From Spongilla lacustris (taxonomy: Eukaryota; Porifera; Demospongiae; Spongillida; Spongillidae), in NCBI GenBank assembly GCA_949361645.1, contig OX442415.1:14053235-14117234 (forward strand): a DNA stretch of 64,000 bases. Reading direction: 5' to 3'. A program made the translations under genes and the position numbers. Below the pieces are notes generated by a model. The model made no database searches. It was not told the origin of the DNA and was given only the letters and a program-made list of their open reading frames with translations. Positions 23,319 through 35,428 of this stretch are shown in pieces. The number at the start of each line of letters is the position of its first letter. Positions within the stretch are counted from its first letter, which is position 1.

Positions 23319-24150
23319 ATACTTCTTCATGACATTGTGGTCTAACTTCAGTCTAATTAATTTGCCCTGTACGTATAAGCCTACATGTAGTCACAGTTCT
23401 TCTCAACTTGATTTGAACCATATTATGCATGCATGCGCGGGTTATATCTATCATACACTCATCAAATTGTGGCTTGCAGGCTGGCTACATGTTCTAGCAC
23501 TTGAGTGACATATAACTGGGCCGTACATGTCGGATTTCAGAGTCCTTCTTTGAGCCGGGATATTCATCAATATTGACATTGCGATTGTAATGCACATGAT
23601 AATCATTATAGGCTAGTTTGCTCACAATGTATTTATTTTTATTGTACTTAGTCATCTGTTATATGTTATGTTGTAGTGTTATATCATTAATTATATCCCT
23701 TTTACCTTCTTTCTGATAATAATCAATATATGTTACACAATGAAGGAGCACGTGCCCCCCCAGCTCCCCCTTATGTACCGCCTTGGCACTAAGAACATAT
23801 CTATGAACTTCTTATGTCTATAACTGGCCTGGTACACAACATGCAGTCATGGTTTTTAATTTATCTTCTGTAACTTGATACCTTCTGACTGGTGTGGCCA
23901 TTGTTTTTGGCAAGTGTTCATAATAGCCATGTCCCACCTCCATATTTACACATGTAATATTACTATAGGTCTTGGCCTCCACTTTGAGCCTAGTTGTTGC
24001 TCTCAAATAGTGGAGGTGCATGATGTTCCCTTTGCCGAGATTCCATCCTGGATCCCCTATAGGTCACCATGCTACCCATGCAAATGGATTTTTTTTTTCT
24101 TGAAATCAGTACTTTCGCTTGGCACACTATAATAGAAGTAGGCAATAACC
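22673..24150. other. Repeat-derived, no gene; 28-bp poly-G
   Basis: Short frames only. Near 23130-23230 the phrase 'ggtgccaa' recurs several times. A poly-G run of about 28 lies at 23286-23313. Nothing coding recognised. Confidence 0.4.
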
Positions 24151-24179
24151 TAACTCCAGATCATGCCCACTCAAGCCCA

Positions 24180-24430
24180 GCATATGATGTCCACAACTGT
24201 ACACAAGGCAAGCCAATATGGTTCTTGACCTATCAGAGATCTCACTTCAAGTGGGAGTGTCCGCTTTCAGGAGCAGCTGCTGCGGCCTCTGAGATAAGGA
24301 AGCATAACAGTAATGATGGCAAGTGTGGAGATCTAGGATTGCTCTGTGTCCCTTTGGTCATTGAGACGGTGACCTATGGTGCTTGGTGTCAAGAGGCTGT
24401 GAAGAGTTTTTGTTCAGTTAGCATCTAGGA
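24180..24430 (+). pseudogene. Retroelement C-terminal fragment
   Basis: The plus-strand frame contains 'AAAAASEIRKHNSNDGKC', then 'GDLGLLCVPLVIETVTYGAW' and CQEAVKSF. This matches the 'E.RKH..ND.KC.ELGW.CVPLVVE.YG.WG.EA' segment that follows reverse transcriptases in many invertebrate non-LTR elements. It lies just N-terminal of the kind of tail found at 1990-2257. Stops bound it on both sides. Confidence 0.6.
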
Positions 24431-25365
24431 AGTCTTTGATCCGCCTACATGCATGTCCTACATGACCTACATGGCAGCCTATACACCAGGGCCTGTGAGA
24501 GCCGTAGTGAGGCCCGGTAGTTTGGGGACCCCTTAGGCCCATAGTTTTATTTAGCTCTAGCTAGGGTGAAATACCAATATGGGGGTCCCCCTTGTGTTTG
24601 CCAAATATGCGAATATGCCTCGAACTCGTTACCGCTACTGCGGCTTTTTCCCCCCTGTAAACTGCAAGCTACTGTTTTACCACAATACAATACAATTTCT
24701 CCCCACCCACCCCAACCCCCTCACCCGACCTGCTGCCTTCTATGATAATCAGGTCCCCAGACTATTTTTTTGTTCTCTACAACCACCACACAGTTCTGCG
24801 ACATCAAACAAAAACAGTTGGTTTTGTCTTCTTGTTTACAACAACAATGATATAAACGACTCGAAGAGGGTCAGGTGTTTTAATGACACCTATAATCAGG
24901 GTCATATCCTACGCATAACTCTATAGTATTGCTAAATATAATCATCATTATGCGTTAATTGTACAGAAGTAAATAAAAACATTTTCAATGAGAAAGTTGA
25001 TCGCATTGATATAGGATTGAATTCCGAAAGACAGTCAATGGCAGTGTAAAAAAAAAACAAACCATGGAAACATGATTTGGCAGAAATTGGACCGGGAAAA
25101 TGATATAAGCCAATGTTTAGCACCCTCACTCTCTAACTAGTGAATGCGCTAGCGCTAAATCTAAATCAATAAAAAATATACATGTAGGCTTTATTTCGTT
25201 CAATTTCCGCTGCTAAATCACTATATTTTCCTCACAAATATCAGGTGTGATTAGCTAGTCTACTCGAAAACATTTGTAGCAGATATACATATCATGATAT
25301 CTACCAAATTCACTAAAGTTTTCATTCCAGCTACACGCTTTCCAGATTGATCAGTTTGATATATA

Positions 25366-25645
25366 GGGATGTCCATATAGGGATGTCCATATAGGGATGT
25401 CCATATAGGGATGTCCATATAGGGATGTCCATATAGGGATGTCTAAATAGGGATGTCCAAATAGGGATGTCCATATAGGGATGTCCATATAGGGATGTCC
25501 ATATAGGGATGTCCATATAGGGATGTCCATATAGGGATTTCCATATAGGGATGTCCATATAGGGATGTCCATATAGGGATGTCCATATAGGGATGTCCAT
25601 ATAGGGATGTCCATATAGGGATGTCCATATAGGGATGTCCATATA
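25366..25645. repeat. 14-bp minisatellite (GGGATGTCCATATA)n, ~20 copies
   Basis: About 20 head-to-tail copies of gggatgtccatata. Variants at about 25441-25465 (ctaaata, ccaaata) and 25537 (tttcc). The minus strand is open in all three frames and each reads the same 14-residue repeat MDIPIWTSLYGHPY, which is an arithmetic effect of a 14-bp unit and not evidence of a protein. Confidence 0.95.
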
Positions 25646-25693
25646 CTGATATATACTTTTCGCTTCAAGGATAGCTTTTACATCATTGAACGC

Positions 25694-26476
25694 CAGTGTT
25701 GCCGCGAAATAGCCTTCATCCTTAATCGTCTATATCGCGATATATCGCGATATGAGCATTTAATCGCGATATAAATATCGCGATATAGTAAATTATTCAT
25801 GATCAATTATTGCCTGGTTATTAAATGTTGGAGTGAATACCACGAAGGATACGGTACAGGTATACGTGTACTTACGCTAAATGTACTTGCTGCCACAGAC
25901 GATTTCATGAGCGTTGATCGCAAAGCCTTCAAAACTGCCGTATGGGAGGCTTTGGAAGGAACATTTTTTTAGCTACATGATAGCTTGCGCAATGTTCCCA
26001 AGCAGCCTGCCGTCAGCAGAAATCAATTTCAGGAAAAAAAAAATCCATTGTTGTGGTGGAGGAATCATCGATCGTGCATCCCTACCATAGCTAATCCAGC
26101 AAGCAAGTACTTGTGCATTTTTGCTTAGGTATTTTCCTTAAGAAAAGGTTGCGCCCGTGGGGGCGTGGCATCTTGCATGAAAGGCTGCATTGGCAATTGT
26201 AAGGCAAGATTCAAACTGAACTGGTTTAACTGTAACAGTAAATTATTTTTATTGATGTACATAAATGTATGCTTATTCTCTGCTCGTTTGTAAATTTTAT
26301 TTCTGTATATCTTTGTTTACGTCCGTGCATGTAATTTTATTACTGTATATCTTTGTTTACGTCCGTACACGTTTATTTCGCGATATGACTAAGGATTAAT
26401 CGCGATATATCGCCTTTCGCGATATAAACATTTAATCGCGATATATCGCCTTTCGCGATATATCGCGGCAACACTG
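25694..26476. mobile_element. TIR element CAGTGTTGCCGCGA with 11-bp target duplication
   Basis: Ends CAGTGTTGCCGCGA and its inverse. Immediately outside stand TCATTGAACGC (25683-25693) and TCAATGAACGC (26477-26487), one mismatch apart. Both subterminal regions are packed with TCGCGATATAT-type palindromic words. The 783-bp core has no coding frame, though it contains a 40-bp direct repeat (ctgtatatctttgtttacgt) at about 26300-26375. An 11-bp duplication would fit a Mutator-like element, while a CAG start is more hAT-like. Class left open. Confidence 0.75.
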
Positions 26477-26631
26477 TCAATGAACGCCCTGCAACTTATA
26501 CCTGTCTCTACCCACGGCAGACAAAACGAGCTAGCGATGCTGCCTGCATGCTAGTACATTGACGACGTCATTTCCGCAGTGCCGTAATCAATGGGTGTGG
26601 CTAGATAACTGTTTGTACGTTAATAGTATAA

Positions 26632-29600
26632 ATGAGCTTCAGTCGAGATCGCCAAAGGGCGGTGCGCAGGAGTACAAAAAAAACCTCTGGCGCGGAAGGC
26701 ATTCAAGAGGATGAACTGGAGGGGAGCATTGAGGTAGAGAGCTCCGCGCACTCGTGGCGTACGATGAGTAGGGAAGACCACCCTCCCGGCATCGAGAGAG
26801 ACGATGGTGCTGGGAAGGGGCGGGTCCCGCAAGGGGGGTCCCACCACGTGTACGAGGAGCAGTTGCAACAGCTTCAAGAGCAGCTGGAGGCCACGCTGAT
26901 AGGGAATATGGAAAAGGATCGTACGTTTTCGTACTAGTAGATGCGCGGGTAGTACTTGTGTGGGTGCGGAAAGTGAATTAAGGAATCACGTGCATACGTT
27001 GTTGTTGTTCTACCCTGCCCTCGTCAGAGTACATCAAAGAACTGGAGGAAGACAGGAGTGGCAAGAAGCAGTACCACGCCCAGAAGAAGGAGCTGGAGAA
27101 GCTCACCAGGGAGAACGAGGAGCTCAGGGAGAGGTTAAAGGACCTCACCTCGGGAGTACAGGCCACCGCAGAGAGGTACGTAACAGCTGGCTCCTTCTTA
27201 TCAGAGTAGTCTCTTTGATGATATTGATCGCTAACCTCTCCAGGAATAGAGACAGCAAGAGATTAAGCTTGCCTACTACTGCGCCCACCGAAGGGGAATC
27301 CCCCGGTGTAGGGGCAGGTCAGTGCTGATGGAGGCACCGTGTTGATGTTGGTCAGTGCATTCAATAGTGGCTTGTTTCCTCCACACAAAAACAAAACTGT
27401 CCAGCTACTCCACTAAGGCGTTTGGTTCGATCTGCTCAGGTGGCCACTTGGGACTGGGTATGTAGAGGTTTGGGTGGTGGTGGTGGTGGTGTTATGGTCA
27501 CCTGTGGTGTGTTGGCAGCTGTGTCAGCTGGCTTCTGACTTCTCGGAAGATGCCGTAAGGTCTGAAGGAGGTCTGAAAGATGAAACTACACCTCTTACGG
27601 TGAAGAGGTAAAGTGTCTAGTTATTAAGGGTTACTCATTGCTGTATTAATGTGAGGAACGTCCTCTACCACCGTCGCAGTTTGAAAAGTAACTTAACCCG
27701 TTTAGGTGAGCTGAATGTGCATCTGGATGCCCATTTGGGTATATATGTATATGTGTACATATGCTTTTTTATACAATCCAACACTGCATGTAGGCAAAGC
27801 ATCAAAGCCGCTTAGAGAGCTAATTACCTTTGTGGTGGATGTTCTTCACTTCAAGAACAAAGCAGAGACCCTGGTTGTTTTTTTGGTGGGCTCTGTCTGT
27901 TGCCATGGTGAGTTGCCATGACCCCCACTCTTCTCCTCGCCCCCCCCCCCCCCCCCCAGGTGTACATGTACTGTGTGTGGAACGGATGGGTCATCCAGCT
28001 GCTACTGCTCTTGGCCATACTGAAGCTTACTTTGAACTATCTTTATGAGAGGTGGGTGTGGTGGTGATGGTGAGAGGTGAGAGGATGCTGGAGTGACAGT
28101 GTGATAAGTGTGTGACCCTCACCACTAATACACCTCTCCCCACACACCACCACTAGTACATCTATATGAGAGGTGGGTGGGATGGTTGGTCCTAGAATGG
28201 TAGAATGTTGTGTGTGTACCTTGTAGCCATGGTTACTTGTATGTCACATGACCATACAGCCATCTTGCGGAGCAGTTTGGGTTTTACCAAGACGCTCCCA
28301 CAGAGGTTTGTCACCATGGTGATAAAGGAAAAAGCTGCCACTTACCTTTAATCTTCTTTTCACTGGGCATGCTCAATTAGGAAAGTGATGCTGATATGGG
28401 TCTGGGTGACACATTTAGTCTTGTCAAACAGGTTGCACAATCTGTTCAAGTGAGTACCCACCCAGCAACCTGTCTATCTGTTCTAATGGGTGCCTTCCCT
28501 CCTCCTTTAGAATATTGCAGGGCAGGTAGCTGATGCACTGGAGAAGCTGACAAAGTAAGCTTATTTGAGAGCGAATCTGTTTTCATTTTTCATGCCCTCG
28601 TTCACTCCCTTACTCCTCCTCCCCAGTCTTGTGCGATGGCACCCAGCCAAAGTCACTGCCCAACTCTACCGCACCCTGTGGATCGTGTTTGTGTTCTCCC
28701 TGTTCCTCCCGAACGGCTATGTCCTCTCCTTCCTGGGTGAGAGCATGTTCATGTACCTACTCATTTTATACCTATCAAGGTTACATCACTGTTGATGGGA
28801 GAGTATCAGATGTGGTGGGTGGAGGGGGTGTGATAGGTGGAGGGGTTGTGGTGGGTGGAGGGAGTGTGGTGGGTGGAGGGTGTGTGGTGGGTGGAGGGGG
28901 TTCCTTATTGTCACGATGTAGGTACAGGTACTAAACTTGGTCTAATGTTTTGTGAAATGTGAGCAATATGCTAAACTCCCCAGCCTAAAGCCTGGGGTTA
29001 TACCCTCTGGGAAAGCCTCACTTCCATTCAAACCTAGACCCTTTACTGGGAAAAGCCTCACTTACTAATCCCATCATCCAATCTAACACACTGTCCCCCA
29101 AAGATATTAACACCTGATATGGTTCCAGGTCACACATGTATATAAAGGATGGTAGTCTAAGGCTGAAGGCTGCCAGGGTCATTCCATGGGAATTTTTACC
29201 ACCCTGAATACATCACTCTGTCATATTTTCATATAATGTTCTCCCCTAAGGTATGAGGGAAACTGCTATACATTTGCATACCCTATGATGTCTCGTTTAA
29301 ATAATATGACGTCCTGAATAATTAATTTTTTTATCATTTCAAATGAGTATAGTTTGAACCTTGACTTGTATAGGTTTTGGCTGTTTGCACATAACAAAGG
29401 CTATTATGTATTTGCACTGATAAAGGGTAAAATTTATCCAATTAGCATACAGGGGTCAATGGAGTAATGAATTTTTAATGAGATTTTAAGGCTGCAAAAA
29501 ATAACAACCTCCATTTCACAGCAATTTTTGTTTAACTGGTAGCTGCAACTATCCATAAGGCTCTATGCTTGACAGCTTGATGGAGAAACGACCCACTAGA

Positions 29601-30779
29601 CTGCAATACCCAGTTGAAAAAGCAGTATCCATTTCTACTTCTCCTTGCCTTAGGCTGTTTTTTTACACAATAACCACCAGGTGTTAATTGGATATCATAA
29701 CAGAGATAAAGCAAAGTTACACACTTACATGTAATTATATTTCCAGAGCAGCAGTGGCATCTAGTACTTCTTTCTTGCTTAAAGTGTATACCCTACCAGT
29801 GGCTGTTGCTATTGATGGCTGAACACGAGTTAAGATGTCAGAAGGATCAATGTCCAAACATCCTTTCTCTTTGGTAGAATATGATGCTGCTTATGATGGC
29901 TCCTGTTAGCTTGGCTGTGTGCTCAATGTCAATGAGCAAGAACATGCCATCACAGTCACCTTCCTCCACCCTAGCATCCCATCTGCATCATTTTTCTACC
30001 CTAAGAGAAATGATGTTTTGGACATTGATCCTTCTGACACCTTAACTGTGTCCAGCCATCAATAGCAACAGCCCCTGGTATGAAATACACTTTAAGCAAG
30101 AAAGGAGTATGCCACTGCTACTCTGGAAGTATATCTATCTAGCTCGAGGGGGGGGGGGGGCAAGAAAAACTGTATGGACCCCATCATCCAACTTTGTAGA
30201 GCTCGTAAGAGAAAAAAGATACAAGGGGTCAAAAAAGGGGGGCGTAGGGGGCACCACCCTATGCCCATTATAATTTCACGTGTTTTTGTATCTTTTTTGT
30301 TTCGTTTTGGATTTACACGGGAGTAGCATTGATATATTCCTCCCAGCTAAAGAACTTCACTGCGATCTCACACATAATCGCTAGACACTTGTAAAACGGG
30401 CAGTTAGGTATTTAACGTTTAACCCCCTAGTGGTTATTTCCTATTTCGGTTAGCAATAGGAAATAACCACTAGGGGGTTAAACGTTAAATACCTAACTGC
30501 CCGTTTTACAAGTGTCTAGCGATTATGTGTGAGATCGCAGTGAAGTTCTTTAGCTGGGAGGAATATATCAATGCTACTCCCGTGTAAATCCAAAACGAAA
30601 CAAAAAAGATACAAAAACACGTGAAATTATAATGGGCATAGGGTGGTGCCCCCTACGCCCATCTTTTTTTACCCCTTGTATCTTTTTTCTCTTACGTCCG
30701 ATTTTTATTTTGAAAGCAGATTCGTAATCCTCTCGTTAAGCTCTACAAAGTTGGATGATGGGGTCCATACAGTTTTTCT

Positions 30780-30810
<31 letters not shown>

Positions 30811-32718
30811 CTAGCTAGCTTTCTTATGCTTTATGCGTTTAGATGGTCTGTGGTGTCTCTGTTATGATATCCAATTAACACCTGGTGGTTACTGTGTAAA
30901 CCAACAGCCCAAGACAAGGAGAAGTAGAAATGGATATTGGTTTTTCAACTGGGTATTGCAGTCTAGTGGGTCGTTTCTCCATCAAGCTGTCAAGCATAGA
31001 GCCTTATGGATAGTTGCAGCTACCAGTTAAACAAAAATTGCTGTGAAATGGAGGTTGTTATTTTTTGCAGCCTTAAAATCTCATTAAAAATTCATTACTC
31101 CATTGACCCCTGTATGCTAATTGGATAAATTTTACCCTTTATCAGTGCAACTACATAATAGCCTTTGTTATGTGCAAACAGCCGAAACCTATACAAGTCA
31201 AGGTTCAAACTATACTCATTTGAAATGATAAAAATTAATTATTCAGGACGTCATATTACTTAAATGAGACATCATAGGGTATGCAAATGTATAGCAGTTT
31301 CCCTCATACCTTAGGGGAGAACATTAAATGAAAATATGACAGAGTGATGTATTCAGGGTGGCAAAAATTCCCATGGAATGACCCGCCAGCTCCATTATTT
31401 ACCCACCCACCAACTCCACCTGTGCACTGACTGTACTTATACACAGGTTTGCTGTGTTCTTACTTGCACATCAATGGTAGGGCAATACCCTTCTGACTTC
31501 TACCCTGACCTAACAACCTTACCTTGACCAGCAACAAGGGGTTAGCGTTAGGGTTAGGGGTGGGGCTGACCAAATGGGGTCCAGCAACAAGGGGTGGGGC
31601 TGACCTAATGGGGACCAGCATCAATGGGTGGGGCTGACCTTATGAGGACCAGCATCAAGGGGTGGGGCTGACCTAATGGGGACCAGCATCAAGGGGTGGG
31701 GCTGACCTAATGGGGACCAGCATCAATGGGTGGGGCTGACCTTATGGGGACCAGCATCAAGGGGTGGGGCTGACCTAATGAGTGGCACACAAAGCTGCGT
31801 GTAAATTGTAATTTCTACAGTGGTTATAAGTAGACATTGCGAAGCGGATTACATGTACATGTATACAGACCCACTGCCACACAGCTCACAGACATAGTCC
31901 TGATCAATGACTTATGCATTTTCTATCAGCATGTGACGGTTCTTTGCATACAAAACCACTATGTACGCACTGCATAATTGCATTAGTGGTCAAGTGGTCT
32001 ACGACCAGGTGACCTCATTATATAATAACCACTTGGCGCTACATGTAAATCCGAAAATGAGGTGGGGGGTGGGGGGGGGGGGGGGAGGTGCATGTATTTT
32101 AAAATGTTATATTCAGGAACAAAGGAGGTTGTAACCCCTCCCCCCACACCTTTTTTGCTGGATTCACTTCAAGTTTTACTAGTGTGGAGGGGCTATGGTG
32201 CATGTTTGATGGTAGTTTGTACATTGTACATTGATGTACATGTATCGGTCCCAATTTGTTAACATAATTTGTTTTGTTTCTATAATCAGGACTATTCCTG
32301 GGTGTAAAGTTATTTGTCATTGACTCTGTCTACAGAAACTACCCGAAGGTTAGCAGTGGAGATCGTAACATTTTTTTTGTGTGTACCTATAAGGATGGAT
32401 GTTTTGTTGTTGTGTTGTGTAAATAATAATGTAGGATTTGTAAGTCACATAGGGATTGCATAAGTTATGCAATTATAAATTAATACATATTTCATGCATG
32501 TGTCTACATTTAGAAAGTTCAGCTTCTAGTGTACATGTACATGTAGGCTGCATAATTTCTGTAATCACTTGTTTTATTAATATTTGGTAAACTTTCACCT
32601 GCACACATTTCTTATTTTTATACTGTAAATGAGGTTCAAAGTCCAATTATAGTCTACCTCCTTGTGCCCTCAATACAGGGGGGATAGTTACTGCAAGGGA
32701 TGGTAACAACAGTCGCCT

Positions 32719-32755
<37 letters not shown>

Positions 32756-34126
32756 GTGTGTGCATGTGTGTGTATGTGTGTGTGTGTGCATGTGTGTGTG
32801 TGTGTGTTTGTTTGTATTGACTTTTCATGTAGCTTTATGCCAGATGCATGTGTTTCCTCTTCCATGTCATTGTCCCCCCCCCCCCCCCCCAACCCTCCCC
32901 CCTTTTGCAGGTGAAGGATAGGTATGACTCAGTGGCCAAGATGTACAGGGACCTGTTGACCCGTGAGCAGCTGCTGGCTGACCAGTCCCTCACCGGGGAC
33001 ACCACAATGCCTGCTCTTAGCAAAAAGGTTTTTGTTTTTGCTTGTTTTTTGAACCTAAACATTTCATGCTCTAATTAATGCCTCTGCAGCAATTGCTGGA
33101 TGCTGCAAATTCAGAGAACTACTGTGCAGTGACATCGGAGGACTGTCCTGACTTCTGTGCCAAGTTTGGTCTGGGTCTGGATGAGCAACCTTTGGCTGGC
33201 TGGCATAGTGGTAGGAGGTGTACCCTCATGGATCGCGAGAAGCCTCTCATTGGCTCCAAGGGAGGCACTCTGTATCTGACACACAGGTGAGCTGTTATGC
33301 AAGCTGTTATGCAAATCTGTTCCCTTCTCCCTCAAATCTTTTCTCTTTCTTTTTTACCACTCTCACTTTGCTTCCAACAGTTGCCTCTGTTTTGAGTCCA
33401 AGTCTTGTGAAAAGATTGTCGTCCACCTTGCTGATGTTACGTCTGTGACCAAAGTAAGCTTAGTAGGAAGGGGGAGGGTGGGAGGGGGGTGGGAGGGTAA
33501 CATGCTTGTCAGAAGAGGCAGTGGCAGATCGGGGATCTTACGACATGGGGTATATGTGCATTCACTCTCGTTACAGCAAGGGGAGTAATGTCCACTAGCC
33601 CTGACTACAGTTTTATTTTTATTTTTTTACAACCATCATGTGTCTTTAATGTACAAGTTTAGTTGCATGCGTGTCTGTCTGGGGAGGAGGAAAATATGTG
33701 CATGCATGCATGCCTGGGGAGGAGGAACATGCATGCCTGGGGAGGAGGGTAATAGAGCTTCCAGATCATATCAGCAGTGACGCCATATTGTTTTTCTCAC
33801 TCTTCCACTTTCAGTCGAAGCCATTTTCCATCTTACCAGGTAGCGGTATGGCGATAGAAATAACACAGAAAGTTGTGGACAAGGTTCGTATGCCTTATAT
33901 GTGTGCTGCTACTTGTCACACCTTCTCATTCCCTCCTCCCCAGTCCCTGCTGTTGGGAGCCATACTGAACAGAGACCAGGTCTTTGATGCCATTCTGGAG
34001 CAAGGCTTCTTGCTGGACCTGCCCTGGGGACAGGACAGAAAGCAAGCCCTGCAGAATGACCCGCCCACTTCTGCTGCGGCTGAAGATGAAGGGTTGGATG
34101 CCAAATTGAATGAGAGCAGCTTTTAG
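26632..34126 (+). CDS. GRAMD4: GRAM domain-containing protein 4 (GRAMD4), multi-exon
   Basis: Exons: 26632-26920, 27028-27175, 27244-27317, 27440-27457(?), 27519-27607, ~27706/27711-27738, 27794-27907, 27960-28051, 28260-28305, 28381-28449, 28511-28554, 28627-28736, 32290-32348, 32911-33027, 33090-33286, 33381-33453, 33815-33883, 33944-34126. All have GT..AG borders. The total is about 605 codons (human GRAMD4: 578). Domain order follows GRAMD4. An acidic N-terminus is followed by a coiled coil ('EKLTRENEELRERLKDL'). Membrane segments come next ('VYMYCVWNGWVIQLLLLLAI', 'LWIVFVFSLFLPNGYVLSF'), with 'VKQVAQSVQNIAGQVADALE' between them. The C-terminal GRAM domain has 'LYLTHSCLCFES' and 'SILPGSGMAIEI'. 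GRAMD4 is a membrane-anchored protein linked to apoptosis and Toll-like receptor signalling in vertebrates. Phases agree from 27960 onward. Upstream, the 27519-27738 joins do not phase cleanly, and exon 27794-27907 needs one T fewer in a T7 run. Confidence 0.9.
28800..28910. repeat. Short GGTGGGTGGAGGG tandem repeat in a GRAMD4 intron
   Basis: About five units of gtggtgggtggagggggtgt, G-rich on the plus strand. A smaller (GGT)n lies at 27473-27491. Confidence 0.85.
29741..30128. mobile_element. Middle foldback element, nested
   Basis: 'CCAGAGCAGCAGTGGCAT' at 29743 is repeated inversely as 'atgccactgctactctgg' at 30109-30126. Arms of about 155 bp are moderately diverged (for example tgtccaaacatc against gatgttttggaca). 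The loop is about 75 bp. Confidence 0.75.
30145..30810. mobile_element. Inner foldback element with poly-G/poly-C ends, nested
   Basis: The left end is cgag plus a poly-G run; the right end is poly-C. CTAGCT borders both sides, a possible 6-bp duplication. The inner part (30240-30657) is an almost perfect palindrome with arms of about 205 bp centred near 30450 (gcaatagg loop). The arms include cgttttacaagtgtctagcg. Confidence 0.85.
31545..31785. repeat. 35-bp minisatellite in GRAMD4 intron
   Basis: About six copies of 'ggggaccagcatcaaggggt' + 'ggggctgacctaat'. Preceded by gttagcgttagggttagggg at 31542. Confidence 0.9.
32722..32815. repeat. (GT)n microsatellite
   Basis: About 45 dinucleotides with a few interruptions, in the GRAMD4 intron just before exon 32911. 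A poly-C run follows at 32875-32890. Confidence 0.95.
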
Positions 34127-34403
34127 TTGAGAGTAGTAAAATTGTGACATCATCTATGTTGACTGTTTGTTGTGCAGCAAGTTTTTTTTTTTTGACACAT
34201 ATACACACATGTATAGCATTCCAAGTTGTGTGGCTTCATTTACTCCTTCTTGCCTTCATATGGAGTGCCTGTTGGTCTTTGTCATAAGAAACTAATATAA
34301 TTATATAATTATATATAATTATGCTAAGGTAGTAGTATTGTATTTTCATTCATACATATGATGTATAGTTATCGGACTCGGGGATCTACCCAAACCCAAT
34401 ATA

Positions 34404-34932
34404 CGGGGTGTTTCACAAGCAAGGAAAATTGTTTTTTTAATTAACCACAAGCAGTTAATTGACCTAACAGCAAAGGAAGACATGCTGGTAAATTAAAATA
34501 CTGCTTAATATTGATAAAGGTACGTATCAAGACCATATTCATTTCATTATTATATGTAGGGTGGGTGGTTAGTTTAATGCTGCAAATTTTACTACATATA
34601 TATACTTCCGTTTAGAAGTTATTCAAAATTGAAATCTTGATTTTTGCATTGTATCTGATTTTAATAGGGGCCATTGTATCTTGATTTAGTGGTGTGAATT
34701 TAGAATTCGACATGTTAAAAATGTTGGAGCTTTTGGAGGCCTCTAAAATGATACGTTTTTGAATAGGTGTTTTTGGGGAGTATTAATTCGTTTTGTTAAT
34801 TTTTAACTTCTATGATCTTATTCAATTAAATATTTACATCGAAATTTAAGCCCACATTTATTCAAAATTATTTATCAATTAACTGTTTTTGTGTTAATAT
34901 ATAAACGATTTTCCATGAATGAGGAACACCCT
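34404..34932. mobile_element. AT-rich MITE, CGGGGTGTTTC / CAGGGTGTTCC ends
   Basis: Inverted ends (CGGGGTGTTTC; inverse of CAGGGTGTTCCTC) lie in TA-rich flanks, like mariner-type MITEs. The right half is duplicated at about 48588-48802, downstream of TM2 copy D. The element was therefore there before copies A and D separated. Confidence 0.5.
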
Positions 34933-35428
34933 GCATATATAACGTATTGCTGTTAACTGAAAAATGTCACATGAACACTTGTATATGTATCATTTTAAAA
35001 AGTGAGAGAATGTTTTACTGTGTGAGCACATGTGCGTGCATGTTTTTTTTTTGCTTCGCATATGTGTCTTTTAACGCCAACTTGGGCTTCATGAAAGAGC
35101 TGCTATTCAGTGTATAATATTATATTATCCTTTCCCATCTGACCGATTAACTTATTTGATCAGTTGTACTTTGTGTACACTACACATTACCTCTGACTAA
35201 ATGTTCATCTAAGAAAACACTCCTTGGTTCTATAGAAATATCTCGTCAATATACTAAATGACTCAGTGTTTGGGATTTAAATTTTCATACAACCATATAT
35301 ATATATATATATATATTATAATTATAATTATATATATATATATAAAAGAGGAACCTGCACATGGTATGGATTTATAATTATTACCCAACATGCACAATAG
35401 AGCTAAACATGATGAATTTCAGGAAGCA

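Larger units (their letters stand above)
29176..31384. mobile_element. Outer foldback element in GRAMD4 intron
   Basis: The ends GGGTCATTCCATGGGAATTT and their inverse bound two arms of about 537 bp (29176-29712 and 30848-31384) that match with few differences. GCCA stands directly outside both ends (29172-29175, 31385-31388), a likely 4-bp target duplication. The space between the arms is filled by two further inverted-repeat elements. No coding capacity. Confidence 0.85.

Noticed and set aside
25331..25668. 103-105 residue ORFs on the minus strand
   Set aside because: They are pure translations of the 14-bp minisatellite in different frames.
31542..31562. gttagggttagggg as a telomere repeat
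   Set aside because: Only two TTAGGG units at the edge of a 35-bp minisatellite; no telomeric array.
32647..32921. Cysteine/valine and threonine/histidine repeat ORFs (also 52204-52548 and 54103-54489)
   Set aside because: Translations of (GT)n or (CA)n microsatellites.
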